Shown here one piece after another: positions 50,010 to 57,551 of a stretch of DNA of 64,000 nt. The notes beneath the pieces are model-generated. The model worked only from the letters and a program-made list of their open reading frames with translations, ran no database searches and had not been told where the DNA came from. The stretch comes from Trachythela sp. YZ-2020 (lineage: Eukaryota > Cnidaria > Anthozoa > Malacalcyonacea > Clavulariidae): NCBI GenBank assembly GCA_016169945.1, contig JADLSH010000064.1, positions 1 to 64,000 of the forward strand. Direction: 5' to 3'. Both the position numbers and the translations under genes were made by a program. Numbering within the stretch: the stretch's first letter is position 1; every line of letters begins with the position of its first letter.

Positions 50010-50945
50010 ATCACCTATCTTCTATGTGGACCAAAACTATACCTTTAAATATAGTATGAACCTTGACATTTCGAATAGAGACCTATTTAACTTTTGTTTG
50101 TAAGTACTTTAATCTTTCTTGGGCTTTTCCGCGGAATAGCTAATTACAGCATATTCAGGGTAGCTTTTAGTTTTCCTGTATAGGCTGGGACATATTTTAT
50201 ATATTTGTATTTTGTATACGTACATGTATTTCTAAAGTATTCTGTACAAAACCATATACATTGACAAAATCATGCGAGATAAATGTATAATGTATCATAG
50301 TTTATACCTTTTGCACCTTAACACAATCTACACTGTCCCGGTTAAGGGCTAACATTTCATTCGTAAAATGAAAAAATCAATAAAATTTTAAATAATTAAC
50401 GAATACTACAACCACAATTTTTTAATCAGTTGTGCAATTAATGTGCATGGAATCTAAATTAGTTCTTCATTTGATCAGTTCTAAGAAGTTGAAAATACTC
50501 AATTGGATCTGATAATACCATGCAGCCTACATTAATATAAAGGATTAAAGAGAGAAAGGGAGGTGGGGAGAATGGACACTCTTGGATTTGACTGATGCAT
50601 CATCAAATTTCTAAAAGATGTTTTTCTAGTGGCTATACAAGCAGATATTAAATGGAGTGCTGGACAGTGTTAACGAGCCATCTCAATAATTTAAATACTA
50701 TTAAATTCATTTATGGAAGGCTACTCACACAGTCGCTAAATATCTTTCTTTCTGATGATGTTGAAGAGAATGAGGGAGCTGTTTTTCTTCTAGTTCTGCA
50801 ACCGTCACTTGGACTGCGATAGAACCCAACTTAGGGTCTCTTGAACTGACTGCCAATTCTTTCCATGCTGATTGCTGATTTCAACCTTGCGTATAAATAC
50901 TATACCAACATCATGCCGAATCCCCCTTGCTCCGGGCCTAAAAAT
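50010..50945. other. Spacer with no recognised feature
   Basis: AT-rich, with no sizeable open frame and no clear repeat, ending in an (AT)n run at 50952-50966 where the Penelope cluster begins. Confidence 0.4.
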
Positions 50946-51268
50946 CATAAATATATATATATATATAACATAAAAGACAAACTAGGTTACTTCATTTAAA
51001 CTTTTATTCACTACAAAATTGTTTCGTATGATAAGCGAAGCTTACCACACTCATAATACACTCATTATACAGCTAATTCAAAAAAGGTTGTCCTTTGCAA
51101 ACCTTAAACTCTAAAACTTTAAACTCTAAGCGCGAAAAGCACTATGGGAGTGCAAGTTTCAAGTTTAGGAATTTGAATTTGGCGGTCATTTGTGAGTGAA
51201 ATGATATAGTATCGGCCTATATAGAGATGACGGTTTGGCAAGCGCATCGCACTTCTTTCATCAGATGA

Positions 51269-52177
51269 GCAAACTTTTCAGAGTCTGCACCCATATATCA
51301 GAACGCACTTAGGCATATCAGCTTTAATCATGAACTTAGCTACACTCAGCACACACCGCAACAACAACGCAGAAATAGGCAACGCAATATCATTTGGTTC
51401 AACCCACCATTTAGCAAGAACATAGGACGTAATTTCCTTAGTCTAATTGACAAACATTTTCCACCGCACCACAAGCTCCATAAAATTTTTAACAGAAATA
51501 CAGTTAAAGTAAGTTACAGCTGCATGAACAATGTCAAGTCAGTAATCACTAAACACAATGCACGCATATCTAGGAATAACAAGCCACAGGATAGGGACAC
51601 TACCAATTGCAGTTGTAGAGAAAACACCATTTGCCCGCTTCAAAAACAATGCATGACTAGGGACATAGTATACAAAGCAACAGTCACAGTAAGCAACACA
51701 AACACGATCAAAAATTACATTGGCATGACTGCAACCATATTCAAAGAGCGATTGGCCAACCACACTAAATCTTTTCAGCATAAAAAGCATGCAAATGACA
51801 CGGAACTTTCGAAATATATTTGGACATTGAAAGAAAGCAATAAGGATTTCAGTATTAATTGGCAAATTTTAAAACATTCTATTTCGTACACGGGAGGATC
51901 AAAACGATGCAATTTATGTTTAGAAGAAAAATTTTGTATTTTGAAAGAAAAAAACAAGAATTGTTTACTCAACAAAAGAGCTGAAATAGTTTCACGGTGT
52001 CGTCATCGTAACAAATTTCGCGTAAACAACGCAAACAAAGCCATGCATGCACACATTGTCTCCCACATCCCCCCCACGCTCCGGCAGGAAGCATATAAGC
52101 GGTCATTTCTTTCGATACTTGTAAACTGCCTGATGATTCTTTTACAGATGAAACAGCCTGTTGCAGACCAGTTTTGA
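51269..52177 (+). pseudogene. Penelope-like GIY-YIG endonuclease, C-terminal part
   Basis: The frame is open from just after a TGA at 51266-51268 to TGA at 52175; an ATG at 51524 lies inside the homology, so it is unlikely to be the true start. It reads NIIWFNPPFSKN, DKHFPPHHKLHKIFNRNTV, SYSCMNNVKS, a cysteine cluster (CSC, CPLQKQC), VYKATV, YIGMT, FKERLANH with the likely catalytic Arg, TELSKYIW, CNLCLEEK with the likely catalytic Glu, and SRCRHRNKF. This order is typical of the GIY-YIG domain behind the reverse transcriptase in Penelope-like elements. It nicks DNA for target-primed reverse transcription. Only this end is present. Confidence 0.88.
52126..52166 (+). ncRNA. Hammerhead ribozyme motif (Penelope 3' region, type A)
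   Basis: Stem I ctgc/gcag (52126-52129 with 52163-52166); core ctgatga at 52130-52136; stem II tct/aga flanked by a T-T mismatch; core gaaa; stem III aca/tgt with loop gcc; cleavage expected after the T at 52162. All invariant core positions are present. Confidence 0.72.
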
Positions 52178-52195
52178 GAGGTAAGCGAAAAAAAT

Positions 52196-52295
52196 AAATA
52201 TATATATAGTCAAATCTGCAGACATGCATGTTTCGCCGTTCAACGGCTCGTCAGTGCAGCTTGTAACGCAGTCTAGATGCGAGTGACTTCGTATT
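52196..52295 (-). mobile_element. Inverted Penelope pseudo-LTR fragment
   Basis: Following a TA tract, ~80 bp (caaatctgcagacatgcatg to gatgcgagtgacttcg) are the reverse complement of 54294-54378 and, less exactly, 54012-54096. It carries the type B hammerhead. Confidence 0.75.
52216..52259 (-). ncRNA. Hammerhead ribozyme motif (type B, canonical)
   Basis: Minus strand: stem I ctgca/tgcag; core ctgacga; stem II gccg/cggc with loop ttgaa; core gaaa; stem III acat/atgt; cleavage triplet GTC. Same sequence as 54326-54369 on the other strand. Confidence 0.85.
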
Positions 52296-52299
52296 TATA

Positions 52300-53450
52300 T
52301 ATTTAAGAATTAAAAAACGAGTCGCGTGCCGTTATGGTGTAATAATGCACGAGGGGTGAATGTTGGGAGAATACGAGAGAAGCTTGTAAAACACGAGGCG
52401 TAGCCGAGTGTTTTACACGCTTCTCGAGTATTCTCCCAACATTCCCCCGAGTGCATTATTACACCATAACGGCACAAGACGAGTTTTTTAATTCTTTTAT
52501 ATTATAAGTGGTATATAAGCACAGTAAACAATTTTGTTCAAAGATCAATATTGATATTCTCCTAACATGTAATCACTGACGTCACTCGCAAGCTTTTTAA
52601 TGTTTTCATTGCTTGGCAACAACTACAAGCTTCAATTCTGGCCGGCGAAGGAGCGAAAAACTTGCAACTCAACAAAAATTAGGGATTAAAAAGGCACAAA
52701 AACTGTTGAAATTTTTTCAAATATAGTGCACAATGATAGACAGATTGGTTTTTCGTTGTTCTGCTTCACTATTGTCCTGGATTCGTATAAAAGCGAAGGG
52801 TTTTTCCGTTTTTGTCAAGCTGCTTTGATGACATTGGCTGTCAAGTTGATTTTTCAACTTGTACTGTTTGAATTTTTTTTTGTGTTTGCTAGTTAAAAAT
52901 TTTCTCAGACAAACTGTCAAGAAATGCATAAACATGTCGTATTTGTGTAGGTTTTTGTCGTTGCATCTTGACAGCTTAAAAACTGTACACATAGTGTTTA
53001 TATCTAAATCAATGCCAAAATGGTTAATTTTAATTTTTTGCACCTAGAACTGTGGATAAATTTGGTTTGGTTTGTGTTTAAAAACAGTTTTTGTACCTTT
53101 ATATGTCAAAATAGTACAGATTTTCGCGTTTCTTGTCGCCGTTGAATGCCAACTTTCAAGCAAAAAAGTATATTTCAAACTCAGAAACAGCTACGAATCT
53201 TTATTCGCCGTTTATGGTCCGTTGTCATTTGTTGGCTGGCTTTTTTCCATCTCGTTTAGGTCTATTTTTTCTTGCTTTTTGACAGACTTTGGATGTAAAA
53301 TTATTATAATTTTGTTCATATTGTATTGACAATTCCGAGGAAAATTTAATAAGCGGGGACGAAGTGAGAAAAATGAAAACGCTGGCCGTGCTTTATTGCG
53401 TCATAAAGCACGCGCATTAGCCAATCAAATTGCTCGTTAGATACTACTTA
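52300..53450. repeat. Dispersed repeat, copy 1 (hairpin plus ~900 bp)
   Basis: The hairpin, then ttatattataagtggtatat, gacgtcactcgcaagctttt, gttgttctgcttcact, caagctgcttt and gcattagccaatcaaattgc, recur in the same order at 62350-63940. No protein domain is recognised. Frames such as 53072-53329 are hydrophobic and low in complexity and are not called. It separates Penelope copies 1 and 2. Confidence 0.7.
52326..52485. repeat. Long hairpin within a dispersed repeat family
   Basis: gtgccgttatggtgtaataa, then a part with gaatgttgggagaatacgag, is inverted at 52415-52485 (ctcgagtattctcccaacat to ccataacggcac), giving ~75-bp arms. A shorter relative lies at 62377-62485. Confidence 0.85.
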
Positions 53451-53518
53451 TAATATAAATATATATATATAAATACAAAGACACTTCACGCATGTCTGGA
53501 TGCGCATGTGTCTGAGTA

Positions 53519-53878
53519 TTGTACCACATGCGCATTGGCATGACCTCAACCACTTTTAAGAAACGTCTTGCAAACCACAAATCATCGTTCGAAGTCGAAA
53601 GTAAAGCAAACGCTACCGAATTGTCCAAATATATTTGGCATTTAAAGAGAAAAGAACATAAATTTGAGATCAAGTGGTCAATTTTGAAGCAAGCTTCTTG
53701 CTACCGCAGCGGAGCAAAGAACTGTGACCTATGTCTGCAGGAAAAACTTCACATTTTGAAAGGTGATAAGACAAAATTGCTTAACAAGAGATGTGAACTG
53801 TTCTCGAAATGCCGCCATAGGAAGCGATTTCTGGCGGGTAGATTTGAACATGCGCACGCTGTGCCATCACGCAAGTAA
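53519..53878 (+). pseudogene. Penelope GIY-YIG endonuclease fragment
   Basis: Reads IGMTSTTFKKRLANHKSSF, TELSKYIWHLKRKEH, CDLCLQEKLHILKG, NKRCELFSKCRHRKRF. It starts inside the GIY-YIG domain: the first residues (MR) come from the fused pseudo-LTR rather than the domain's own YIG strand. The zinc cluster and linker are gone, so it cannot be functional on its own. Confidence 0.85.
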
Positions 53879-53935
53879 TCAAACAGATGTCCAACGTCAT
53901 CACACAATAATCAGTTCAACCGACACTTAAACATC

Positions 53936-53978
53936 GTCGCCTGATGATCGCATTAAGCGTGAAACTCAGAGTTGTGAC
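53936..53978 (+). ncRNA. Hammerhead ribozyme motif (Penelope 3' region, type A)
   Basis: Stem I gtcgc/gtgac (one G-U pair); core ctgatga at 53941; stem II cgc/gcg with loop attaa and a flanking T-T mismatch; core gaaa; stem III actc/gagt; cleavage after the T at 53973. It lies 58 bp past the coding remnant. Confidence 0.78.
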
Positions 53979-54043
53979 TCAATTTTAAGTAAAGAAACTT
54001 TCACTCACATCACAAGTCACTCGCATCTAGATTGCGTTACAAG

Positions 54044-54087
54044 CTGCACTGACGAGCCGTTGAAGGGCGAAACATGCATGTCTGCAG
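54044..54087 (+). ncRNA. Hammerhead ribozyme motif (type B, one stem II mismatch)
   Basis: Stem I ctgca/tgcag; core ctgacga; stem II gccg/gggc with one G-G mismatch; core gaaa; stem III acat/atgt; cleavage triplet GTC ending at 54082. Confidence 0.78.
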
Positions 54088-54325
54088 ATTTGACTATATA
54101 TGCTCCTTCACTTGTGTTGTTGAGCACTCTGTGAGGTTAATTGGTGGCTAATAAGCTATAATGCAAAAAGCTCACTTCCCTTGTTGTCGTTTGAGCACTC
54201 TGGCCCCAAGACACTTCACGCATGTCTGGATGCGCATGTGTCTGAGTATTGTACCACATGCGCTTGGTAGAGCAAGCGTATGGTGTATAAATGCGAAGTC
54301 ACTCGCATCTAGATTGCGTTACAAG

Positions 54326-54369
54326 CTGCACTGACGAGCCGTTGAACGGCGAAACATGCATGTCTGCAG
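54326..54369 (+). ncRNA. Hammerhead ribozyme motif (type B, canonical)
   Basis: Stem I ctgca/tgcag; core ctgacga; stem II gccg/cggc; core gaaa; stem III acat/atgt; cleavage triplet GTC, with the cut expected after 54364. Every paired and invariant position is satisfied. Confidence 0.87.
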
Positions 54370-54495
54370 ATTTGACTATATATATATATATATAATAATG
54401 ATAATAATAATGGTAACTTCGTAATAGATAAGAAAGTGCTCAATACTGAGAGTATTCAGCAGAGCTATTTATTTGTTTATCTCAAAATATTTCTA

Positions 54496-54541
54496 TCGCT
54501 ACTTAAAGTTTCATGCCTCTTGCAAGGCAATCATCAGGCGA
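54496..54541 (-). ncRNA. Hammerhead ribozyme motif, left palindrome arm (type A)
   Basis: Mirror of 56294-56339: stem I tcgc/gcga, core ctgatga, stem II tgcc/ggca, core gaaa, stem III act/agt, cleavage after GTA. Confidence 0.75.
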
Positions 54542-54593
54542 CTAAAATTCAGTTCGTTATAAAATGGCGTGTTCGATCGTTTGCTGACGCGCA

Positions 54594-55334
54594 TTAACAT
54601 TGGTCGCGCGCGCGTTCAAATTTCCCCGCCCAAAATTTCTCGCGATGCCGACATTTAGCGAAGATTTCCGATCTCTTATTCAGTTGGTTTTGTCTATCGG
54701 CATTCATTAAACATAGTTTTTCCTCAACACATAGATTGCAACGTTTCCTACCAGATGAATATGCGTGTGCGCGCTTTAAGATGGACCAGGATATAGTAAA
54801 ATCCTTTTTGCTCCTCTTCAGTTTCCACACATACTTTGATAACTCCGTTTCCTTTTCATATCTTTCGTTTTTAAAAGATTTCTTATGGTTTCCATATCTC
54901 TCCTTAAACGAATTTGACGTCATTCCAATATATTCCTTCGTTGTTCTGTCATCCAGGGATGTTACTTCGGCTTTATAGACTATGCTTTTCGTCTGGCAAT
55001 TATTTTTCAGCGGGCACTCACTCGGATTCCTGCAGTTGCAGTTCTCAGTGGTTGGGTTGGTTGCGGTTTTCGCTAAAATGTGGTTGTTATGACGAGATAT
55101 GACGCTCTTTACATTGGGCATACAGCTATAACTGACTTTCACTGTGTTCCGGTTGAATAACTTGTGTAGAGGATTTGTTTTAGGAAAGTGTTTATCGAGA
55201 AGTTGCAGGAAATTACGAGCGATGTTTGTTTTTACGGATTTACTAAACGGGGGGTTAAACCATAAAATGTTTCTTTGGCGCTTTCGTTTCGTAGATGGTG
55301 GGGTAGCAGTGGGGTTGCTGGTTGAATATTGCAA
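54594..55334 (-). CDS. Penelope GIY-YIG endonuclease, left arm
   Basis: 246 codons read from an internal TTG, but the coding frame continues upstream through CKPFYEGALKQSNYNV to about 55430, within the palindrome centre. Motifs: NILWFNPPFSKSV, DKHFPKTNPLHKLFNRNTV, cysteine cluster CNCRNPSECPLKNNC, VYKAEV, EYIGMTSNSFKERYGNHKK, TELSKYVWKLK, CNLCVEEK, FAKCRHREKFW. The endonuclease region looks intact, but the reverse transcriptase domain is absent, so the copy cannot move alone. Confidence 0.88.
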   Translation of the reverse strand: MQYSTSNPTATPPSTKRKRQRNILWFNPPFSKSVKTNIARNFLQLLDKHFPKTNPLHKLFNRNTVKVSYSCMPNVKSVISRHNNHILAKTATNPTTENCNCRNPSECPLKNNCQTKSIVYKAEVTSLDDRTTKEYIGMTSNSFKERYGNHKKSFKNERYEKETELSKYVWKLKRSKKDFTISWSILKRAHAYSSGRKRCNLCVEEKLCLMNADRQNQLNKRSEIFAKCRHREKFWAGKFERARDQC

Positions 55335-55500
55335 AGAAACATTATAATTACTTTGCTTAAGTGCGCCTTCGTAAAATGGTTTACATGTATCAAAGGATTG
55401 TTGGTCAGATGTAAAACATGTAAACCATTTATATGTAAACCATTTTACATGTAAACCATTTTACGAAGGCGCACTTAAGCAAAGTAATTATAATGTTTCT

Positions 55501-56241
55501 TTGCAATATTCAACCAGCAACCCCACTGCTACCCCACCATCTACGAAACGAAAGCGCCAAAGAAACATTTTATGGTTTAACCCCCCGTTTAGTAAATCCG
55601 TAAAAACAAACATCGCTCGTAATTTCCTGCAACTTCTCGATAAACACTTTCCTAAAACAAATCCTCTACACAAGTTATTCAACCGGAACACAGTGAAAGT
55701 CAGTTATAGCTGTATGCCCAATGTAAAGAGCGTCATATCTCGTCATAACAACCACATTTTAGCGAAAACCGCAACCAACCCAACCACTGAGAACTGCAAC
55801 TGCAGGAATCCGAGTGAGTGCCCGCTGAAAAATAATTGCCAGACGAAAAGCATAGTCTATAAAGCCGAAGTAACATCCCTGGATGACAGAACAACGAAGG
55901 AATATATTGGAATGACGTCAAATTCGTTTAAGGAGAGATATGGAAACCATAAGAAATCTTTTAAAAACGAAAGATATGAAAAGGAAACGGAGTTATCAAA
56001 GTATGTGTGGAAACTGAAGAGGAGCAAAAAGGATTTTACTATATCCTGGTCCATCTTAAAGCGCGCACACGCATATTCATCTGGTAGGAAACGTTGCAAT
56101 CTATGTGTTGAGGAAAAACTATGTTTAATGAATGCCGATAGACAAAACCAACTGAATAAGAGATCGGAAATCTTCGCTAAATGTCGGCATCGCGAGAAAT
56201 TTTGGGCGGGGAAATTTGAACGCGCGCGCGACCAATGTTAA
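55501..56241 (+). CDS. Penelope GIY-YIG endonuclease, right arm
   Basis: Identical to the left-arm product and in reverse orientation. Homology on this arm begins at TCKPFY (about 55447), so it is slightly shorter at its 5' end than the left copy. The cysteine cluster, GIY-YIG strands, catalytic Arg in FKERY and Glu in CVEEK are all present. Confidence 0.88.
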   Translation: MQYSTSNPTATPPSTKRKRQRNILWFNPPFSKSVKTNIARNFLQLLDKHFPKTNPLHKLFNRNTVKVSYSCMPNVKSVISRHNNHILAKTATNPTTENCNCRNPSECPLKNNCQTKSIVYKAEVTSLDDRTTKEYIGMTSNSFKERYGNHKKSFKNERYEKETELSKYVWKLKRSKKDFTISWSILKRAHAYSSGRKRCNLCVEEKLCLMNADRQNQLNKRSEIFAKCRHREKFWAGKFERARDQC

Positions 56242-56293
56242 TGCGCGTCAGCAAACGATCGAACACGCCATTTTATAACGAACTGAATTTTAG

Positions 56294-56339
56294 TCGCCTG
56301 ATGATTGCCTTGCAAGAGGCATGAAACTTTAAGTAGCGA
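56294..56339 (+). ncRNA. Hammerhead ribozyme motif, right palindrome arm (type A)
   Basis: Stem I tcgc (56294-56297) pairs with gcga (56336-56339); core ctgatga at 56298; stem II tgcc/ggca with loop ttgcaaga and a flanking T-T mismatch; core gaaa at 56323; stem III act/agt; cleavage after the A at 56335. Confidence 0.75.
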
Positions 56340-56441
56340 TAGAAATATTTTGAGATAAACAAATATATATATATATATATACGTGTAGGTTTAGGTCTAC
56401 GAAACGCAAAGAGTGCTCGACAACATATAGTTAGAGCAAAT

Positions 56442-56582
56442 TATAGTTTTTCGCTTACCTCAAAACTTGTCTGCAACAGGCTGTTTCATCTGTAAAAGAA
56501 TCATCAGGCAGTTTACCTGATGATTCTTTTACAGATGAAACAGCCTGTTGCAGACAAGTTTTGAGGTAAGCGAAAAACTATA
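56442..56582. repeat. 67-bp-arm palindrome carrying a Penelope 3' end twice
   Basis: Arms 56442-56508 and 56516-56582 are perfect inverse copies around a 7-bp loop (cagttta). Each arm contains the region that ends Penelope copy 1 (cagcctgttgcagac, ttgaggtaagcgaaaaa). Both ends run into TA repeats. Confidence 0.9.
56471..56511 (-). ncRNA. Hammerhead ribozyme motif in the small palindrome (type A)
   Basis: On the minus strand: stem I ctgc/gcag, core ctgatga, stem II tct/aga, core gaaa, stem III aca/tgt, the same as 52126-52166. The plus-strand arm lacks the 5' half of stem I, so only this orientation is complete. Confidence 0.7.
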
Positions 56583-56600
56583 TATATATATATATATATA

Positions 56601-56690
56601 GCTAATTCAAGAAAGATTGTCCTTTGCAAACCTTAAACTCTAAAACCTCCAACCTTAAACTTTAAGCGCGAAAAGCACATTGGGAACGCG
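56601..56690 (+). mobile_element. Penelope 5' fragment
   Basis: gctaattcaagaaagattgt to taagcgcgaaaagcac matches 51066-51141 of copy 1. It starts right after a TA repeat. The homology stops near 56680. Confidence 0.7.
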
Positions 56691-57090
56691 GTCGCAGTCG
56701 CTTAATACGGGGTGGCCTTTTAATCCATGCAGGTTCAACTGTATTACTAGAAAGCTTCTTAATTAGTACCTGGTAACAGTTGATCTCAATGGCTTCTTGA
56801 TGTGTTTACTAACCCACCTATATAGAATACAATTGCAAAGATAATTATATACAACTGTAAAATTATGTCTGACAAGGCAAGCTATATGATACGAAATTAA
56901 AAGGATTTTAACAATATCCCTTGTCGCATATTGTTTATGCAAAAGTCAACTTCCTAAAACCTTTTTGGTGCAGTGTACCAATCAAAATTACTTATTAATC
57001 AAGCTATTACGGTACCTTCTATTTCTTTGTTCGCTACCTCTTTAAATGTATAGTTCGTTACATACAAATAATAGATATTGTCACATACTT
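56691..57090. other. Spacer with no recognised feature
   Basis: AT-rich DNA without open frames or clear repeats. Confidence 0.4.
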
Positions 57091-57190
57091 GTGCCTTTAT
57101 CAGGGCGATAACAGGGTGACATAAAAACGATATGTCCCTAGGCACGATATCGTTTTTATTTCCCGCTGCTTATCACACTGATAAAGGCAC
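57091..57190. repeat. 100-bp fold-back element
   Basis: gtgcctttatcagggcgata is inverted at the right end as ctgataaaggcac, with an inner pair aaaacgatatgt and cgatatcgttttt. It lies just before a LINE fragment. Confidence 0.7.
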
Positions 57191-57231
57191 TAGATGTGAT
57201 AAAAAGGTTATCACTCTCATGACACGGTGAT

Positions 57232-57551
57232 ATGATTGTGATAGGGACGATTTTACGTCCGCTCCTGTTTTCTGCTATTAATCATTTACCAAATTATTTG
57301 TCTAATTCGCATCCCAGAATGTATGCAGATGATACTCATCTTACATACACTGGTAACGATATTAGTACCATTCAGTTCCATCTTAATGAAGATTTGGAAA
57401 ACGTTAATAAATGGTTAATATCTAATAAACTTACTCTAAATATGACTAAAACTGAATACATGCATGTTAATTGGGTCGAGGCAACGTTTAAGTACTTTTC
57501 CTGAAAATCATACTTTTGAAATAAATGGAATACCATTAGATCACTTCAGAG
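57232..57551 (+). pseudogene. Non-LTR reverse transcriptase fragment (LINE)
   Basis: Encodes GTILRPLLF, then the polymerase box RMYADDTHLTY, then NKWLISNKLTLNMTKTEYM, continuing in another frame near 57470 as GSRQRLSTFPEN. This covers RT motifs 4-5 and the thumb start of a CR1/L2-like or RTE-like LINE. It is truncated at both ends and frameshifted. Confidence 0.82.

Larger units (their letters stand above)
50967..52195 (+). mobile_element. Penelope-like retroelement copy 1 (3' part)
   Basis: Runs between an (AT)n tract and another near 52195. A 5' segment (cagctaattcaaaaaaggtt to taagcgcgaaaagcac, 51065-51141) recurs at 56601-56680. Coding remnants start at about 51269, the GIY-YIG domain follows, and a hammerhead motif lies at 52126-52166 in the 3' part. 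The reverse transcriptase domain is missing, as expected for a 5'-truncated copy. Confidence 0.8.
53476..54210 (+). mobile_element. Penelope-like retroelement copy 2 with repeated 5' segment
   Basis: aagacacttcacgcatgtct, through gcgcatgtgtctgag to accacatgcgc (53476-53531), recurs at 54210-54264, so the coding remnant lies between direct repeats, like the pseudo-LTRs of Penelope-like elements. The left repeat is fused directly to the middle of the GIY-YIG coding region, which indicates an internal deletion or truncation. Confidence 0.7.
54467..56368. repeat. Large palindrome made of two identical Penelope copies
   Basis: Left arm 54467-55388 and right arm 55447-56368 (~922 bp each) are reverse complements; every frame and its shadow has an identical partner, and no difference was noticed by eye. 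The 58-bp centre carries three near-copies of a word like catgtaaaccattttac. Both arms encode the same 246-codon endonuclease, pointing outward, each ending in a hammerhead motif. Confidence 0.93.

Noticed and set aside
51010..51060. Another hammerhead on the minus strand (cgcttatcatacgaaacaat, then tttgtagtg)
   Set aside because: The gaaac core, an aca/tgt stem III and a following TA are present, but there is no CTGANGA segment upstream, so at most a degenerate relic.
53072..53329. 85-codon plus-strand hydrophobic frame
   Set aside because: It lies in a dispersed AT-rich repeat and is not preserved in the related copy near 63780.
54736..55102. Plus-strand frames within the left palindrome arm (and their mirror images at 55733-56099)
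   Set aside because: They are antisense shadows of the GIY-YIG coding region; the sense strand has the conserved motifs.
56517..56560. Hammerhead on the plus strand of the small palindrome
   Set aside because: The core and stems II and III are there, but the 5' strand of stem I (ctgc) is replaced by ttac, so stem I cannot form.
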